Shown: piece by piece, positions 1 to 9,700 of the stretch
How positions within the stretch are numbered: position 1 is the stretch's first letter
Layout of the letters: each line of letters begins with the position of its first letter
DNA from: M3007 sp041160955
GTDB lineage: Bacteria > Bacteroidota > Bacteroidia > Chitinophagales > Saprospiraceae
Direction of reading: 5' to 3'
DNA length: 19,072 nt
NCBI GenBank assembly: GCA_041160955.1
Contig: JBEAVK010000211.1
Coordinates: 1-19,072, forward strand
Program-made: the position numbers and the translations under genes
Notes under the pieces: model-generated
The model's input: the letters and a program-made list of their open reading frames with translations, nothing else
Database searches by the model: none
What the model was told of the DNA's origin: nothing

Positions 1-22
1 AAAATGCGCAAAACCCTCTTCC

Positions 23-2332
23 TTACCACTGCACAGTCATACTCAAACTCGGCATAATGGGCAACTGGTTCACGCGTTCATAGCGGACGCGATCGAAGTA
101 GAATATATTTGGGCGGTCATAGACGTTTGTCGCGGACGCAACAATTTCTGTTTGGCCATATTTGCCAAATTTGATGATCCGCTTAAGCGAAATGTCCATA
201 CGGTGGTAATAAGGTAGGCGACCTGTATTACGTTGGTCGTCGTAAATCAGACCCAAGTCAGTGGCACCACCATTTCCACCATAAACATCGGAACTGATGC
301 CATCGTTGAAATTATAGTTGGTGAAAAAACCTTGTGTTTTGGTAAATGGAAACCCTGAACCTAGATTCCAACGAACACCAAATTCCCATTCTTTTTTCTT
401 GCCCATTTGATAAGTACCTACCAAATTCATATTGTGGCGGCGATCGAAAACTGGCGGATAGGTCTGTTCCCCATCGTAACGCGTAACGAAACCATAAGAA
501 TAAGCACCCCAAATATAATAGCGTTTGCCTTCGTATTTGCCCGAAAAGTCGATACCATACGCATCGCCTGTTTCTATCACATAATCAGGTGCTGCTTTGT
601 CCACTTTATTGCGGTTCAAGGCTAATAATTGTGTAAATTTCTTATAATAAGTCTCTACGTTGAGGTCAAAATTCTCTAAAATGTCAAATTCAAAACCGCC
701 GACTGCATGCCACGATTTTTGGAGACGGTGTTTGGCCACCTTTGCACCAGGTGCGTCGTAATCTTCCCCAATTTGATAAACCGCAGATTCAGGGCCAGAT
801 AGGAAACCTACAAATAGGTTGACAACATCGCGCTCATTAACCGTGGAAAGTAAATTTTGAGAATACAAACCACCAGCAGCCTTAAAGCGGATACGATCAG
901 AAATATTGTATTTCAAGCCCAATCGAGGCTCTGGGGATATTTCGCCCAATGATTGGTAATATTGTATGCGAAAGCCCGGTTCAATGACCAAATTGCCCAG
1001 TTTACGCTTCCAGCGCACATAAGAACCAATTTCTGTAGTGTTTTCATCTTGAGCAATATCAATACCTTTAAAATTGGTAAATTGAAATTTGGTATTAAAA
1101 CCATTCAATTCAATACCATATTTTACTTCATCAACACGACCAAAATTGGTAAAATTCAAACCAGCGAAATAGCCTTGGATACCGCTGGTACGCGGATCGC
1201 GGTCGAGCTCTTCACTGCGGGAATCATAGCCTGAATAGGTCAATGTACCGCTGAGGATCGTATTAGAACTCTGCGGCACTACTGTGAAATCCATACCGCC
1301 GCCTTGGCTTTTCCAACCAAAATCAATCAATTTGGAATCTACTCTATCGGTGTAGTTAAATCCAAATACATTGAATTTACTGCCGTTCCCAGAAACCACA
1401 GATACTTTACCATATACGTCCTGGTAATCAAATGGAACGCCATCGCCTTCATTGACATAGTTGTAAAGCGTTTGATCGACTTGGTTGATCAACGCTTTTT
1501 TACCTGTCAACACAAAAGACATACTGCCGCCGCCATCTTTTTTGAGTGGGACGATAGGGCCTTCGATTAACATTTTTGCTTGGAAAGGACTACCTGAAAC
1601 TAATCCAGATAAGCGTTTTCTATTACCTTCGCGTGTTTTTACATCTACTACCGCAGAGATACGACCACCATAATCGGCATTAAAACCGCCTGTGAGTACG
1701 TCCACATTTCGGATCAATTCTGTTTCGTAAACAGAGAAAAAACCAATACTATGAAACGGGTTGTAGATGGTCATACCATCGAGCAGGATACGGTTTTGTA
1801 CCGGAGAACCACCGCGAATATACAACTGACCACCTTGGTCACCGGTAAAAATTACGCCGGGCAATACCGTAAGATACTGCGCTATATCGGCTTGTCCGCC
1901 GGCAGATGGTAAGGAACGAATCTGCTTAGGTGTGACCTGTAATTTGGATACCTGAACATCTGTTTTTGCTTGTTGCTTCTTACCGGAAATGACAATTTCG
2001 CCTATATTAGTCACATTTTCAGCGATATATATATTTAAAAATTGTATTTCCCCTTTTACCATTGTGACTTGTGTCTTGAAATCTTCGTAACCCAAATAAG
2101 AGGCCACCACTGTATAAGTTCCTGGTGGAATTTCAGGTAGCGTAAAGAACCCATTAATATCCGTAGAGGTACCCATTGATGCACCTTCCAGTTTGATGGT
2201 GGCAAAGGAAACGGGCTGTGTCGTTACTTTGTCATAAACCGTTCCCCGTAAAGTAGCTTTTGCCGAGGTTTTTTGAGCAAATAGGAAGACGGGCGCAAAT
2301 GTCAGCGCAAATAGTGTCAAAAAATATTTCAT
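23..2332 (-). CDS. TonB-dependent outer-membrane receptor with carboxypeptidase-regulatory-like N-terminal domain
   Basis: This 769-residue protein should sit in the outer membrane and import a ligand using TonB energy. A signal peptide covers about residues 1-20, ending FLFAQ. Residues 27-105 form a carboxypeptidase-regulatory-like beta domain (LRGTVYDKVTTQPVSFATI, then DINGFFTLPEIPPGTYTV). The plug follows at about 110-235, with LPGV at 157-160, IRGGSP at 172-177, LLDGM at 183-187 and the GGFNADYGGRIS stretch at 215-226. The rest is beta-barrel sequence ending in aromatic W769, as expected for outer-membrane insertion. It is shorter than SusC-type receptors (about 1000 residues) and no SusD gene lies beside it, so it is a plain TonB-dependent receptor and not a classical Sus pair. 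The substrate cannot be read from sequence. It has its own likely promoter 29 nt upstream of the ATG. The family call is secure; the ligand is unknown. Confidence 0.95.
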   Translation of the reverse strand: MKYFLTLFALTFAPVFLFAQKTSAKATLRGTVYDKVTTQPVSFATIKLEGASMGTSTDINGFFTLPEIPPGTYTVVASYLGYEDFKTQVTMVKGEIQFLNIYIAENVTNIGEIVISGKKQQAKTDVQVSKLQVTPKQIRSLPSAGGQADIAQYLTVLPGVIFTGDQGGQLYIRGGSPVQNRILLDGMTIYNPFHSIGFFSVYETELIRNVDVLTGGFNADYGGRISAVVDVKTREGNRKRLSGLVSGSPFQAKMLIEGPIVPLKKDGGGSMSFVLTGKKALINQVDQTLYNYVNEGDGVPFDYQDVYGKVSVVSGNGSKFNVFGFNYTDRVDSKLIDFGWKSQGGGMDFTVVPQSSNTILSGTLTYSGYDSRSEELDRDPRTSGIQGYFAGLNFTNFGRVDEVKYGIELNGFNTKFQFTNFKGIDIAQDENTTEIGSYVRWKRKLGNLVIEPGFRIQYYQSLGEISPEPRLGLKYNISDRIRFKAAGGLYSQNLLSTVNERDVVNLFVGFLSGPESAVYQIGEDYDAPGAKVAKHRLQKSWHAVGGFEFDILENFDLNVETYYKKFTQLLALNRNKVDKAAPDYVIETGDAYGIDFSGKYEGKRYYIWGAYSYGFVTRYDGEQTYPPVFDRRHNMNLVGTYQMGKKKEWEFGVRWNLGSGFPFTKTQGFFTNYNFNDGISSDVYGGNGGATDLGLIYDDQRNTGRLPYYHRMDISLKRIIKFGKYGQTEIVASATNVYDRPNIFYFDRVRYERVNQLPIMPSLSMTVQW

Positions 2333-2360
2333 CGTTGTGTGTTAACTTGTTTGTGCGGCG

Positions 2361-2368
2361 CAAAGATA
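2361..2368 (-). promoter_or_regulatory. Bacteroidota -7 promoter element for the TonB receptor gene
   Basis: On the minus strand the bases read TATCTTTG, an exact match to the Bacteroidota TAnnTTTG element, in the 96-bp gap between the S8 protease gene and the receptor start at 2332. I see no TTG at the usual -33 distance, so this is a half-supported promoter. It implies a short 5' leader of roughly 20 nt and independent transcription of the receptor. Confidence 0.5.
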
Positions 2369-2428
2369 ATTCGTTTTTTTTGATTACCTCTATTGATCTG
2401 ATATATTAGGTTGTTTCGCCGAAATTGG

Positions 2429-4198
2429 TTATTCCCCCACCATTATTTTCCCAGATTTGGTGGACATTCCTTCCATTTCCAATTGCCAAAAATAAATACC
2501 CTTTAGTTGATTTTTTAACGAAACCGATAATAATTGGCCATTTTGATTCATTTTTTGGGTATCAATTATCGTTCGGCCATTGGTATCAAATATTTTAATG
2601 GTAACCTGACCTTCGTAAGGTGTAACATTCCAATACAATTGATCCAGCACTGGATTGGGGAAACTCAATACCTCAATATCCGTTTGAACATCACCATTAG
2701 TAGAAACTGTCAATGCCTTTTGAACGGCTGTCAAAGCATCTACCCGACCATATCCATACGTATTATTGGGGTAATCCAAACCATTATTATCGCTACAATC
2801 GTTCAAACCAACGATGGGCAGACAAGTAGATTCTACAATTTCTTCGATTAAAGCCACTTCGCCTTTCAACGATGGATTAGCGGAAAAAATAAGCGCAACT
2901 AATCCTGCCACGTGTGGCCCGGCCATGCTTGTTCCGCTGTACGAAGCATAGCCTCCATTGAGGACACAAGAGCGCACAGACTGCCCCGGAGCAGAAACAT
3001 TGGGTTTTACGCGATTGCTACCATCAATGGTAACAGGGCCACGACTACTAAAATTGGAAATGGTATCATTTGCTTGCGTTGAACCAACGCTAAAACTCTC
3101 TTCAAAATATGCAGGTGGACCGTAAGTCTTATCGCAAGGGCCTCCAAAATTGCCATTACTTACCACCACCACTACACCGGATGCCTTTAAATTAATAACC
3201 GCCAAGCGCATCATTTCATTGATAGTCAAATCGGCGCAGCCTTCAGTTACGGCGCAATACCACGAATTATTGATAACATCGGGTGCTTTGGAGGGTTGAG
3301 GGTTGCTGCCAGTGAGGTCGGTAGGTGCTAAAAACCACTCAAAACATTCGATATAAGTTGAAGGCTGCCCCCAGCCGCGTTCCATATTGCGGCAACCGAT
3401 CCAACTGGCTCCGGGTGCTACACCAATTTGGTTGCCTTGTCCATCATCGCCCGTCATGGTGCCCATTGTATGTGTGCCGTGGCTTTGGTCATCGCAAGGT
3501 TGTGCTGCATTGAAGCCACATGGATTGAGCGAATCTGCGTTTAAAGGGCTTTTATCAAAAATGGCATCGTGCCAATTATAGTTGTGGTCTGCGGTATTCG
3601 TTACTCCATTAAATCCCCTGTAATGCGGTTTAATAGCAGGATGCTCCCAATCATATCCGGTATCGGCCCCGCCAACAGTAACACCTTGTCCGGTAAAACC
3701 AAGGTTCCAAACAAGCGGTGCATTTATTTTTTGGATACCCCATTCTACATTTTCGCGATTGGTTGTGATGGGTTGTAACGAGAAAGCAGGTTGGTGCAAT
3801 TGTACTTGTGGATCTGCTGAAATAGCGCGAATTTCAGAAAAATTAGCCAGTTCGTTGGCCAATTCGCCCGTACAGCCTTTCACCGAAATAGCATTAACGA
3901 TATAAAAACTATTAGCCGTCGCGTTTTGCGACTTCAAAAAAGCGCGCACATTGGCTTGGGAACTATTCGAAATGGTCTTTAACTGCTCAAAAACATATTT
4001 GGCTTTGTTGGTTTTGCCGTGTATTGTGGCAGCCGATTGCAGATTGGCTTGAACCGTCATCACCAGCAGTACATCTTGCTGTTCGCCACGTTGAAAAGCA
4101 GCACGAAGTTCAGGTGCAATTTTTGTGTTAAAGGTATTTTGCGCAGCGATAAGTTGGGCAAATAAGCAAAAAAAGGCAATTTGAATAAATTTTTTCAC
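2429..4198 (-). CDS. Secreted subtilisin-like serine protease (S8) with T9SS sorting domain
   Basis: This 589-residue endopeptidase is probably exported by Sec and then across the outer membrane by T9SS. A signal peptide covers residues 1-19 (ending LIAAQ). An inhibitor I9-like prodomain follows to about 135. The S8 catalytic domain holds all key residues: Asp179 in GGADTGYDW, His240 in SHGTHTMGT, oxyanion Asn350 in SNGNFGG and Ser424 in YSGTSMAGPHVAG. Residues from about 508 (EVLSFPNPVLDQLYW) to the end form a type A sorting domain with the KGIYFWQLE and GKIMV segments. The start codon is GTG: in-frame stop TAA lies two codons upstream and no ATG precedes the signal peptide. It lies 92 bp downstream of lpxB on the same strand, and no TAnnTTTG element was found in that gap. 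The preferred cleavage substrate is unknown. Confidence 0.95.
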   Translation of the reverse strand: MKKFIQIAFFCLFAQLIAAQNTFNTKIAPELRAAFQRGEQQDVLLVMTVQANLQSAATIHGKTNKAKYVFEQLKTISNSSQANVRAFLKSQNATANSFYIVNAISVKGCTGELANELANFSEIRAISADPQVQLHQPAFSLQPITTNRENVEWGIQKINAPLVWNLGFTGQGVTVGGADTGYDWEHPAIKPHYRGFNGVTNTADHNYNWHDAIFDKSPLNADSLNPCGFNAAQPCDDQSHGTHTMGTMTGDDGQGNQIGVAPGASWIGCRNMERGWGQPSTYIECFEWFLAPTDLTGSNPQPSKAPDVINNSWYCAVTEGCADLTINEMMRLAVINLKASGVVVVVSNGNFGGPCDKTYGPPAYFEESFSVGSTQANDTISNFSSRGPVTIDGSNRVKPNVSAPGQSVRSCVLNGGYASYSGTSMAGPHVAGLVALIFSANPSLKGEVALIEEIVESTCLPIVGLNDCSDNNGLDYPNNTYGYGRVDALTAVQKALTVSTNGDVQTDIEVLSFPNPVLDQLYWNVTPYEGQVTIKIFDTNGRTIIDTQKMNQNGQLLSVSLKNQLKGIYFWQLEMEGMSTKSGKIMVGE

Positions 4199-4290
4199 GA
4201 TTTACGATAAATTATTAAAAAACGAATTGAGCGGATAAAGGTCGAATTAATATTTCAAAAAGTAGTTTATTCAATGGCCAAATGTCCGTT

Positions 4291-5391
4291 TTATGCAAAA
4301 GACAAAATAGCATTGGCTGCCCGTAAAGAGGCACCCTCTTCGCCCAGTGTAGCACGAATACTGTGGTAATCGGCTTGCATTTGTTGCGCTCGTTCAGGGC
4401 TTAGAATGGACTGAAGTGCTTTTTCCAGCGTATCAGTATTAAAATTATCTTGGATCAATTCTTCAACAACGGGCGCATCCGCAATAAGATTCACCAAAGA
4501 TATATACCCAATTTTTATGAGTCTTTTTGCAATTTCGAAGGAAAGCCGATTACCCGTATAACACACAACTTGTGGTATGCCAATAAGGGCCGTTTCCAGC
4601 GTAGAGGTACCGGATTTGACCAATGCTGCATCGGCTCGACGGAGTACACCATAAGTATCTCCTGTAACGATAGCAACATTACCATAAGGAGCCGTAATGG
4701 CCTCGTAAACAGATAATGGAATCGTACTGGATGCCGCTATAATAAATTGATAATCAATGAATTTTGGAATCACGGAAAGCATAATTGGCAATATCCGCTT
4801 TACCTCTTGGAATCGGCTGCCCGGCAAAAGAGCAATGGTTTTTTGTGCTGATTTTGCTACCGCTGTGACGGGTTGCAATACATCCAAAAGCGGGTGACCT
4901 ACAAATTCGCAATGCACACCATACTTTTCATAAAAGGCTTTTTCAAAAGGCAGTATAACAAGTACTTTGTCCAAATCGCGTTTGATACCATGTACTCGGG
5001 AAGTATGCCAAGCCCATATTTGAGGTGCGATATAATACACCGATTTTGAGGCCAATCGCCCCGCATTTACTTCCTGTCTTAGCCATTTCGCAATCCGCAA
5101 ATTAAAGCCTGGATAGTCGATAAAGACCACAACATCGGGTTGGAAACGCGTAATATCTTCCTTGCAAAAAGCAATATTGCGCATTATCGTCCTCAAATTG
5201 GCGATTACTTCAACAAAGCCCATGAAGGCCAAATCGCGGTAATGTTTGACCAACTCGCCGCCTGCCGCCTGCATCATATCACCACCCCAAACGCGACATT
5301 GCGTATCTGGCGCAACAGATTTGATGGCTTTCAATAAATTGGAGCCATGCAGATCCCCCGATGCTTCGCCTGCTATAATATAGAGTTTCAT
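4291..5391 (-). CDS. lpxB: Lipid-A-disaccharide synthase LpxB
   Basis: LpxB is a peripheral inner-membrane glycosyltransferase. It joins UDP-2,3-diacylglucosamine to lipid X (2,3-diacylglucosamine 1-phosphate) to form the lipid A disaccharide. The protein is 366 residues from the chosen ATG, close to the family's usual 370-390. Family motifs appear in order: GEASGD at 8-13, FIDYPGFN at 90-97, PQIWAW at 123-128, GHPLLD at 165-170, LLPGSR at 188-193 and the nucleotide-binding SGTSTLETA at 260-268. A TTG nine bases upstream would add only MPH. I prefer the ATG because the protein then begins directly with the conserved MKLYIIAGEASGD start and the TTG lies inside the likely promoter. The WbqC-family gene ends 40 bp upstream. 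Other lipid A genes are not in the window. Confidence 0.96.
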   Translation of the reverse strand: MKLYIIAGEASGDLHGSNLLKAIKSVAPDTQCRVWGGDMMQAAGGELVKHYRDLAFMGFVEVIANLRTIMRNIAFCKEDITRFQPDVVVFIDYPGFNLRIAKWLRQEVNAGRLASKSVYYIAPQIWAWHTSRVHGIKRDLDKVLVILPFEKAFYEKYGVHCEFVGHPLLDVLQPVTAVAKSAQKTIALLPGSRFQEVKRILPIMLSVIPKFIDYQFIIAASSTIPLSVYEAITAPYGNVAIVTGDTYGVLRRADAALVKSGTSTLETALIGIPQVVCYTGNRLSFEIAKRLIKIGYISLVNLIADAPVVEELIQDNFNTDTLEKALQSILSPERAQQMQADYHSIRATLGEEGASLRAANAILSFA

Positions 5392-5397
5392 GTGGGG

Positions 5398-5429
5398 CAA
5401 AGATAGTTTTTATCGCTCTGATGAAGCAA
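5398..5429 (-). promoter_or_regulatory. Bacteroidota-type promoter of lpxB
   Basis: On the minus strand a TTG (5427-5429) is followed after 21 nt by TATCTTTG (5398-5405), an exact TAnnTTTG -7 element at about the right spacing. The ATG of lpxB begins only six bases after the -7 element, so transcription would start at or within a few bases of the start codon and the mRNA would be leaderless or nearly so. The promoter sits in the 40-bp gap after the WbqC-family gene. Confidence 0.55.
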
Positions 5430-5431
5430 CA

Positions 5432-5989
5432 TTATAACGGAATATTATTACCACAACACATTAATGCATCTAACACAGATAGACTGGGTTGGAATCCAAA
5501 GCGATCTTCAAATACTTGAGGATACCGCTTTGGTGTATAGGGCGTAGTGGCGGCGACTGGTGTGAATGGGTTGTACTCCTCGCTAAAGACGATGCGGTGC
5601 GTCCATTTTGCTTTTTTGAGTACAAATTCTAGGAGTGAAACATTGAAATCGAAAAGAAACGCTGGCTTGCTTGAATAAATCGCGTTGAGTTCATCTGCAT
5701 AATACTCAAAAAATGGCGCATTACCGTAAGCCGATTGTATAGATCGCCAATGCACCATTGGCCAATTATCGTGGTAAGCGATGCGTACGGATCTGATCGG
5801 TGTTTGCTGGTGTTTGCCTTTTTCAAGTGGAATACTCAAGCGTTGTATCCCATTGCTGCCAGCAATAAGGCAGCGGTTGCGCGAAGAGCCTTTTTGGTAA
5901 TGCTCCATGGCCTCCAAGGTGATGATGGTATCTTGCACTGGAAGCGCAAACCATTCTAACGGGGGTAAATATGCAATATGACGGAGCAT
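5432..5989 (-). CDS. WbqC-like family protein
   Basis: A 185-residue cytosolic protein without signal peptide or membrane segment. It matches the WbqC-like family by its opening IAYLPPLEWFALP, the early EHYQKGSSRNRCLI stretch (about 29-42), the SIPLEKGKHQQTPIRSVRIAYHDNWPMVHWRSIQSAYGNAPFFEYY block (about 52-97) and the late FSEEYNPF. Members occur in polysaccharide loci and are common single genes in Bacteroidota. No reaction has been firmly assigned to the family, so I give no catalytic role. The ATG at 5987-5989 is the natural start. It is transcribed away from the secreted-protein gene at 6058 across a 68-bp divergent gap, and lpxB follows 40 bp downstream. Confidence 0.85.
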   Translation of the reverse strand: MLRHIAYLPPLEWFALPVQDTIITLEAMEHYQKGSSRNRCLIAGSNGIQRLSIPLEKGKHQQTPIRSVRIAYHDNWPMVHWRSIQSAYGNAPFFEYYADELNAIYSSKPAFLFDFNVSLLEFVLKKAKWTHRIVFSEEYNPFTPVAATTPYTPKRYPQVFEDRFGFQPSLSVLDALMCCGNNIPL

Positions 5990-6029
5990 GATTGATCTTT
6001 TTTTTGCGCAAAAATCGAATAATTATCTC

Positions 6030-6037
6030 TATTTTTA
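6030..6037 (+). promoter_or_regulatory. Weak -7-like element before the small T9SS protein gene
   Basis: The bases TATTTTTA match TAnnTTTG at all but the last position and lie 20 bp before the ATG at 6058. A TTTG at 6003-6006 sits upstream, but the 23-nt spacing is longer than usual. It is the best plus-strand promoter candidate in the 68-bp divergent gap 5990-6057. No good element was found for the WbqC-family gene on the other strand. Confidence 0.25.
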
Positions 6038-6057
6038 CAGCCTAATTTATTTTATAG

Positions 6058-6762
6058 ATGCGAAAGTCACTTTTTACGCTATTTGTGCTTGCTGGCATAG
6101 CCATTCAACTACCTGCACAGTCCTTTTTTCCTCTGCCCGGAGCGGTATTGGAACAAGAAGTTTTGCCAAGTTTGGCCAATGAGTGTTATATCCATTTCGA
6201 GGACAACTTGAATACGGACTCTTTACACGTGAAATGGCGTTTGGCCGATGCCCTTATTCCACAAGGCTGGGATATTTCTTTGTGCGATTATGGGGCATGT
6301 TATTCCGACATTCCGTCCGGTAAAACGATGCTACCCGCCTACGATACGATACAACCGTACCTGAAATTAGTCGTCTTGCCCAATGCTGTGGCTGGGTCGG
6401 CATGGATATGGTTTAGGGTAAGTAAGGTAGGGAACGATACCGATTTTCAGGATGTCTATTTTGAGGTGCATACTCCTGGCTTTGTCAGTAGCAGTACGCC
6501 GTTTTTGGAGCAGGAAATAAAAATCTGGCCTAATCCCGTATCGGATATTTTGTATGTACAGCAAAGTAGTCGCACCGCTGCTAATGCTGTTGGAGGAGGC
6601 GCAAATTTGTACCCTGCGGCTGTTTATTCCTCCACTGGACGAGTGGTATGGAATGGAATATTGAACGAATTATCTGAAATCGATACAAAAAATTGGTCAT
6701 CAGGTATTTATATATTAACATCCACATTTTTTTCTAAAACATTCATCGTTAAAGGACGATAA
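6058..6762 (+). CDS. Small secreted protein with T9SS type A sorting domain
   Basis: A 234-residue secreted protein of unknown function. A signal peptide covers about 1-20 (ending QLPAQ). The middle part, about 35-140, contains W71 and a Cys pair, C76 and C81, in the segment GWDISLCDYGACYSDIPSG; I recall this W-x4-CD-x3-CY pattern from other short Bacteroidota secreted proteins, which I could not check. A sorting domain begins near 154 (IKIWPNPVSDILYV) and ends with SSGIYILTS and TFIVKGR. It carries an unusual Gly/Ala-rich insert at about 172-186 between its first and second strands. Its stop lies 20 nt before the C25 protease start, so the two are very likely one transcript. That makes a helper, substrate or inhibitor role for the protease possible but unproven. 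Confidence 0.85.
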   Translation: MRKSLFTLFVLAGIAIQLPAQSFFPLPGAVLEQEVLPSLANECYIHFEDNLNTDSLHVKWRLADALIPQGWDISLCDYGACYSDIPSGKTMLPAYDTIQPYLKLVVLPNAVAGSAWIWFRVSKVGNDTDFQDVYFEVHTPGFVSSSTPFLEQEIKIWPNPVSDILYVQQSSRTAANAVGGGANLYPAAVYSSTGRVVWNGILNELSEIDTKNWSSGIYILTSTFFSKTFIVKGR

Positions 6763-6782
6763 CGTAATCAATTGCTCACTTT

Positions 6783-9700
6783 ATGAAACATTTATTCACA
6801 GGATTATTTTTTCTGCTAACGATTGCTTTGGCCAATGGCCAAAAGTCAACGACAATCCAAATTCTATCACAAACCTCTGACGAGACCATTGTGGAAGTGA
6901 AATTTGGTGACATTACCCAAGAATCTGTAGTTACGCCAAGAGGTAACGCCTTTGTACTACATATTGACAAAGGTACGCCATTGCTCAAAGCAGGTGCGCC
7001 CGATGTACCTAAGGTGGCTTTACCGCTTATGATTCCTCAAAAAGGCATCATGCGGTACGAAGTCATGGACGTAAAACTGGATGTTGTGCCGGAGCAAATT
7101 GAAATTGCGCCATCTAAAGGGGATTTAAAGAGAAAGATCAATCCCAATGATGTTCCTTATACTTATGGCAGTGAATATGAGAAAAATAGCACATTTCCTG
7201 CTACGGAAGCCGATCTTCAAACTCCATTTGTGTGGCGGGATGCGCGTGGGCAAACGATTTGGTTGAACCCTGCGATGTATAATCCGATAACAAAAAAACT
7301 GATATTGGTTAAATCGCTCAAATTCAAATTGACCAAAACAGAAGGCGTTGGTGAAAATGAAGTGGGCGCAGATCATAAGCGTACACCAAGCAGGACTTTT
7401 ACACAGATGTACAAAAAGTTCTTCCCGAATTTTGATGAACGCCTACTCACCCAATATAGAAGTAATATGGTGCCAGAAACAATGTTGGTCATCATTAAAG
7501 ATGAACTGGTTGATGCAATTGCACCACTCGTGGCATGGAAACGTCAAATGGGTATCCATACTACCGTTGTTACCTTATCTCAAGTTGGTGATAATTCACC
7601 TGCTGCGATTTTTAATTACGTAAAAGACTACTATGACGCACGTGGCATCAATTATCTATTGCTCGTAGCCGATGAGTTGGCAATGCCGCCGTTGTTACGC
7701 CCAGGAAGTATATATTCTTGCGATAATTGCCTAGGATATATGGAAGGGAACGACCATTTTCCTGAGATTTTAGTAGGTCGTTTTCATGCTTCTACTCCAG
7801 AACAATTGACCGTAATGGTGAATCGTAATTTGGAATATGAAAAGACACCATTGGCTGATATGGATGCGAATTGGTGTGCCACGGGTATGGCTTCTTGCTC
7901 CAATGAAGGTGCTGGTATCGGGGATGATAATCAAGCGGATTACGAGCATAGCAACGAATGGAAAGCCAAGCACCTAGCCGATGGATACGAAAAATATTGG
8001 GAGTTTTACGATGGTAGCCACGCGAATATTTCTCCTACACCGGGTAGCGAAACAGCAGATAAAAATGGTAATCCCATAAACCCTGACTTGGTTTCGGTGA
8101 TGAATGGTCGTGGTGTAAGTCTTTATAATTATACAGGTCATGGCTGGGAACAAGGCTTAGTGAGTGGCAATTTTAATGTGGATGCTGTGGCCGAATTGCG
8201 TAATAAGGGTCGCTATCCCATTTTGATTGCTGTGGCTTGTTGCGCGGGCAATTTTACGAATGGTGAATGCTTAGGGGAAGCCATTCAACGTGCTGGCAAT
8301 CTTGCTACAGGTGAACCATGGGGTACTATTGGAGGGTATTTTTCCAGTGATTTCCAAAGCTGGGCACCACCCATGGAAGGTCAAGATGGTATGAATCAAT
8401 ACCTTATTGATGGTGATGGTACTACACTGGTGCCTGTAATGGGCGCAATGGCCTCCTTTGGTAATGCTTTAATGATTGCGGCGTATGGTACCGCAGGCTC
8501 CGAAATGGCCGATGTTTGGAATCCTTTTTGCGAGCCTACTTTTAGTCCGCGTACACGATTGCCATTAGCACTCACCGCCAGCCATACTCCTAATATTTAT
8601 TTAGGTGCAACTACTTATGCCGTAAATTCGCCTGTGGAAGGGGCATTGGTATCTCTTTATTTTGATGGTCAAACATTAGCGACAGCCATTGTAACAAATG
8701 GTGTTGCTGCCTTCCAATTCCCTGCGCTGAATAATGTAGGAGATATAATGGTAACAGGCACACAATTCAACTATATCCCCTATCAGGGTAGCGTTGCTGT
8801 TGTACCTGCCTCTGGGCCTTATGTAGTAAGCCAGTCTATAGCCATACAGGAAACAGTGGGCAATAGTAACCAAAAAGTAGATTATGGTGAAAAAATTGCT
8901 TTGGATATTGTTTTGAAAAATGTAGGATTAGAACCAGCAATGGCCACGATGATTACCTTGTCGTCATCGGATACAAATATCAATATTACCGACCAATCGG
9001 AAATGGTAGGTGTTATTGTTGATAGCACATCGGTTACGCTTCCTGCGGCATTTTCTTTTGATGTAAATGCGGTAGTACCGGATCAACATACAGTATCATT
9101 TACCCTCGAAATCGAATACAATAACGGACAAGTATTGAATGTTCCATTTGTGGTAGAACTGAATGCGCCAGTGCTCAAAGCCACGACCTATACGTTGGTA
9201 GAAAGTGCTAATAGCGATAATGATGGCCGTTTTGAATCAGGAGAAACCCTCTTGTTGACGGTTAAAAACTTTAATAATGGCCACGCCAATAGTCTTTCAG
9301 CCACAGCAACCGTGGTTGCTAATGCGCCTTGGTTGACGATCAGTCCTGCACAAGCACTGGGTGTACTTACTGCTGATGGTGGCACTGCCAATGCTGTTTT
9401 CTATTTGGAAATTGGTGCAGGTGCGCCAAGTGCATCGGAATTTGATCTTCAGTATGAAATATCAGCTAGTGGTTATTCGGCTAGTTTAACAGTGGCAGGC
9501 GTTAATGTAAATCCGATTGTTGAGAATTTTGAATCCCAAAATTTCACCAATTATCCGTGGTTGATGAGCGGTACTAAGCCTTGGGCAATTACGTCAACGA
9601 ATCCTTACTCTGGCACATCATGCGCTCGTTCGGGCTTGATTGTACACAATCAAACCTCAAAAATGGCCTTGAACTTGAATATTTTACAGGATGGTGAAGT

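Noticed and set aside
23..2332. SusC of a SusCD polysaccharide uptake pair
   Set aside because: The protein is shorter than SusC-type receptors and no SusD-like gene adjoins it within the window.
5392..5400. TTG start of lpxB adding three residues
   Set aside because: The codon lies in the likely promoter element and the conserved family start is the ATG at 5389-5391.
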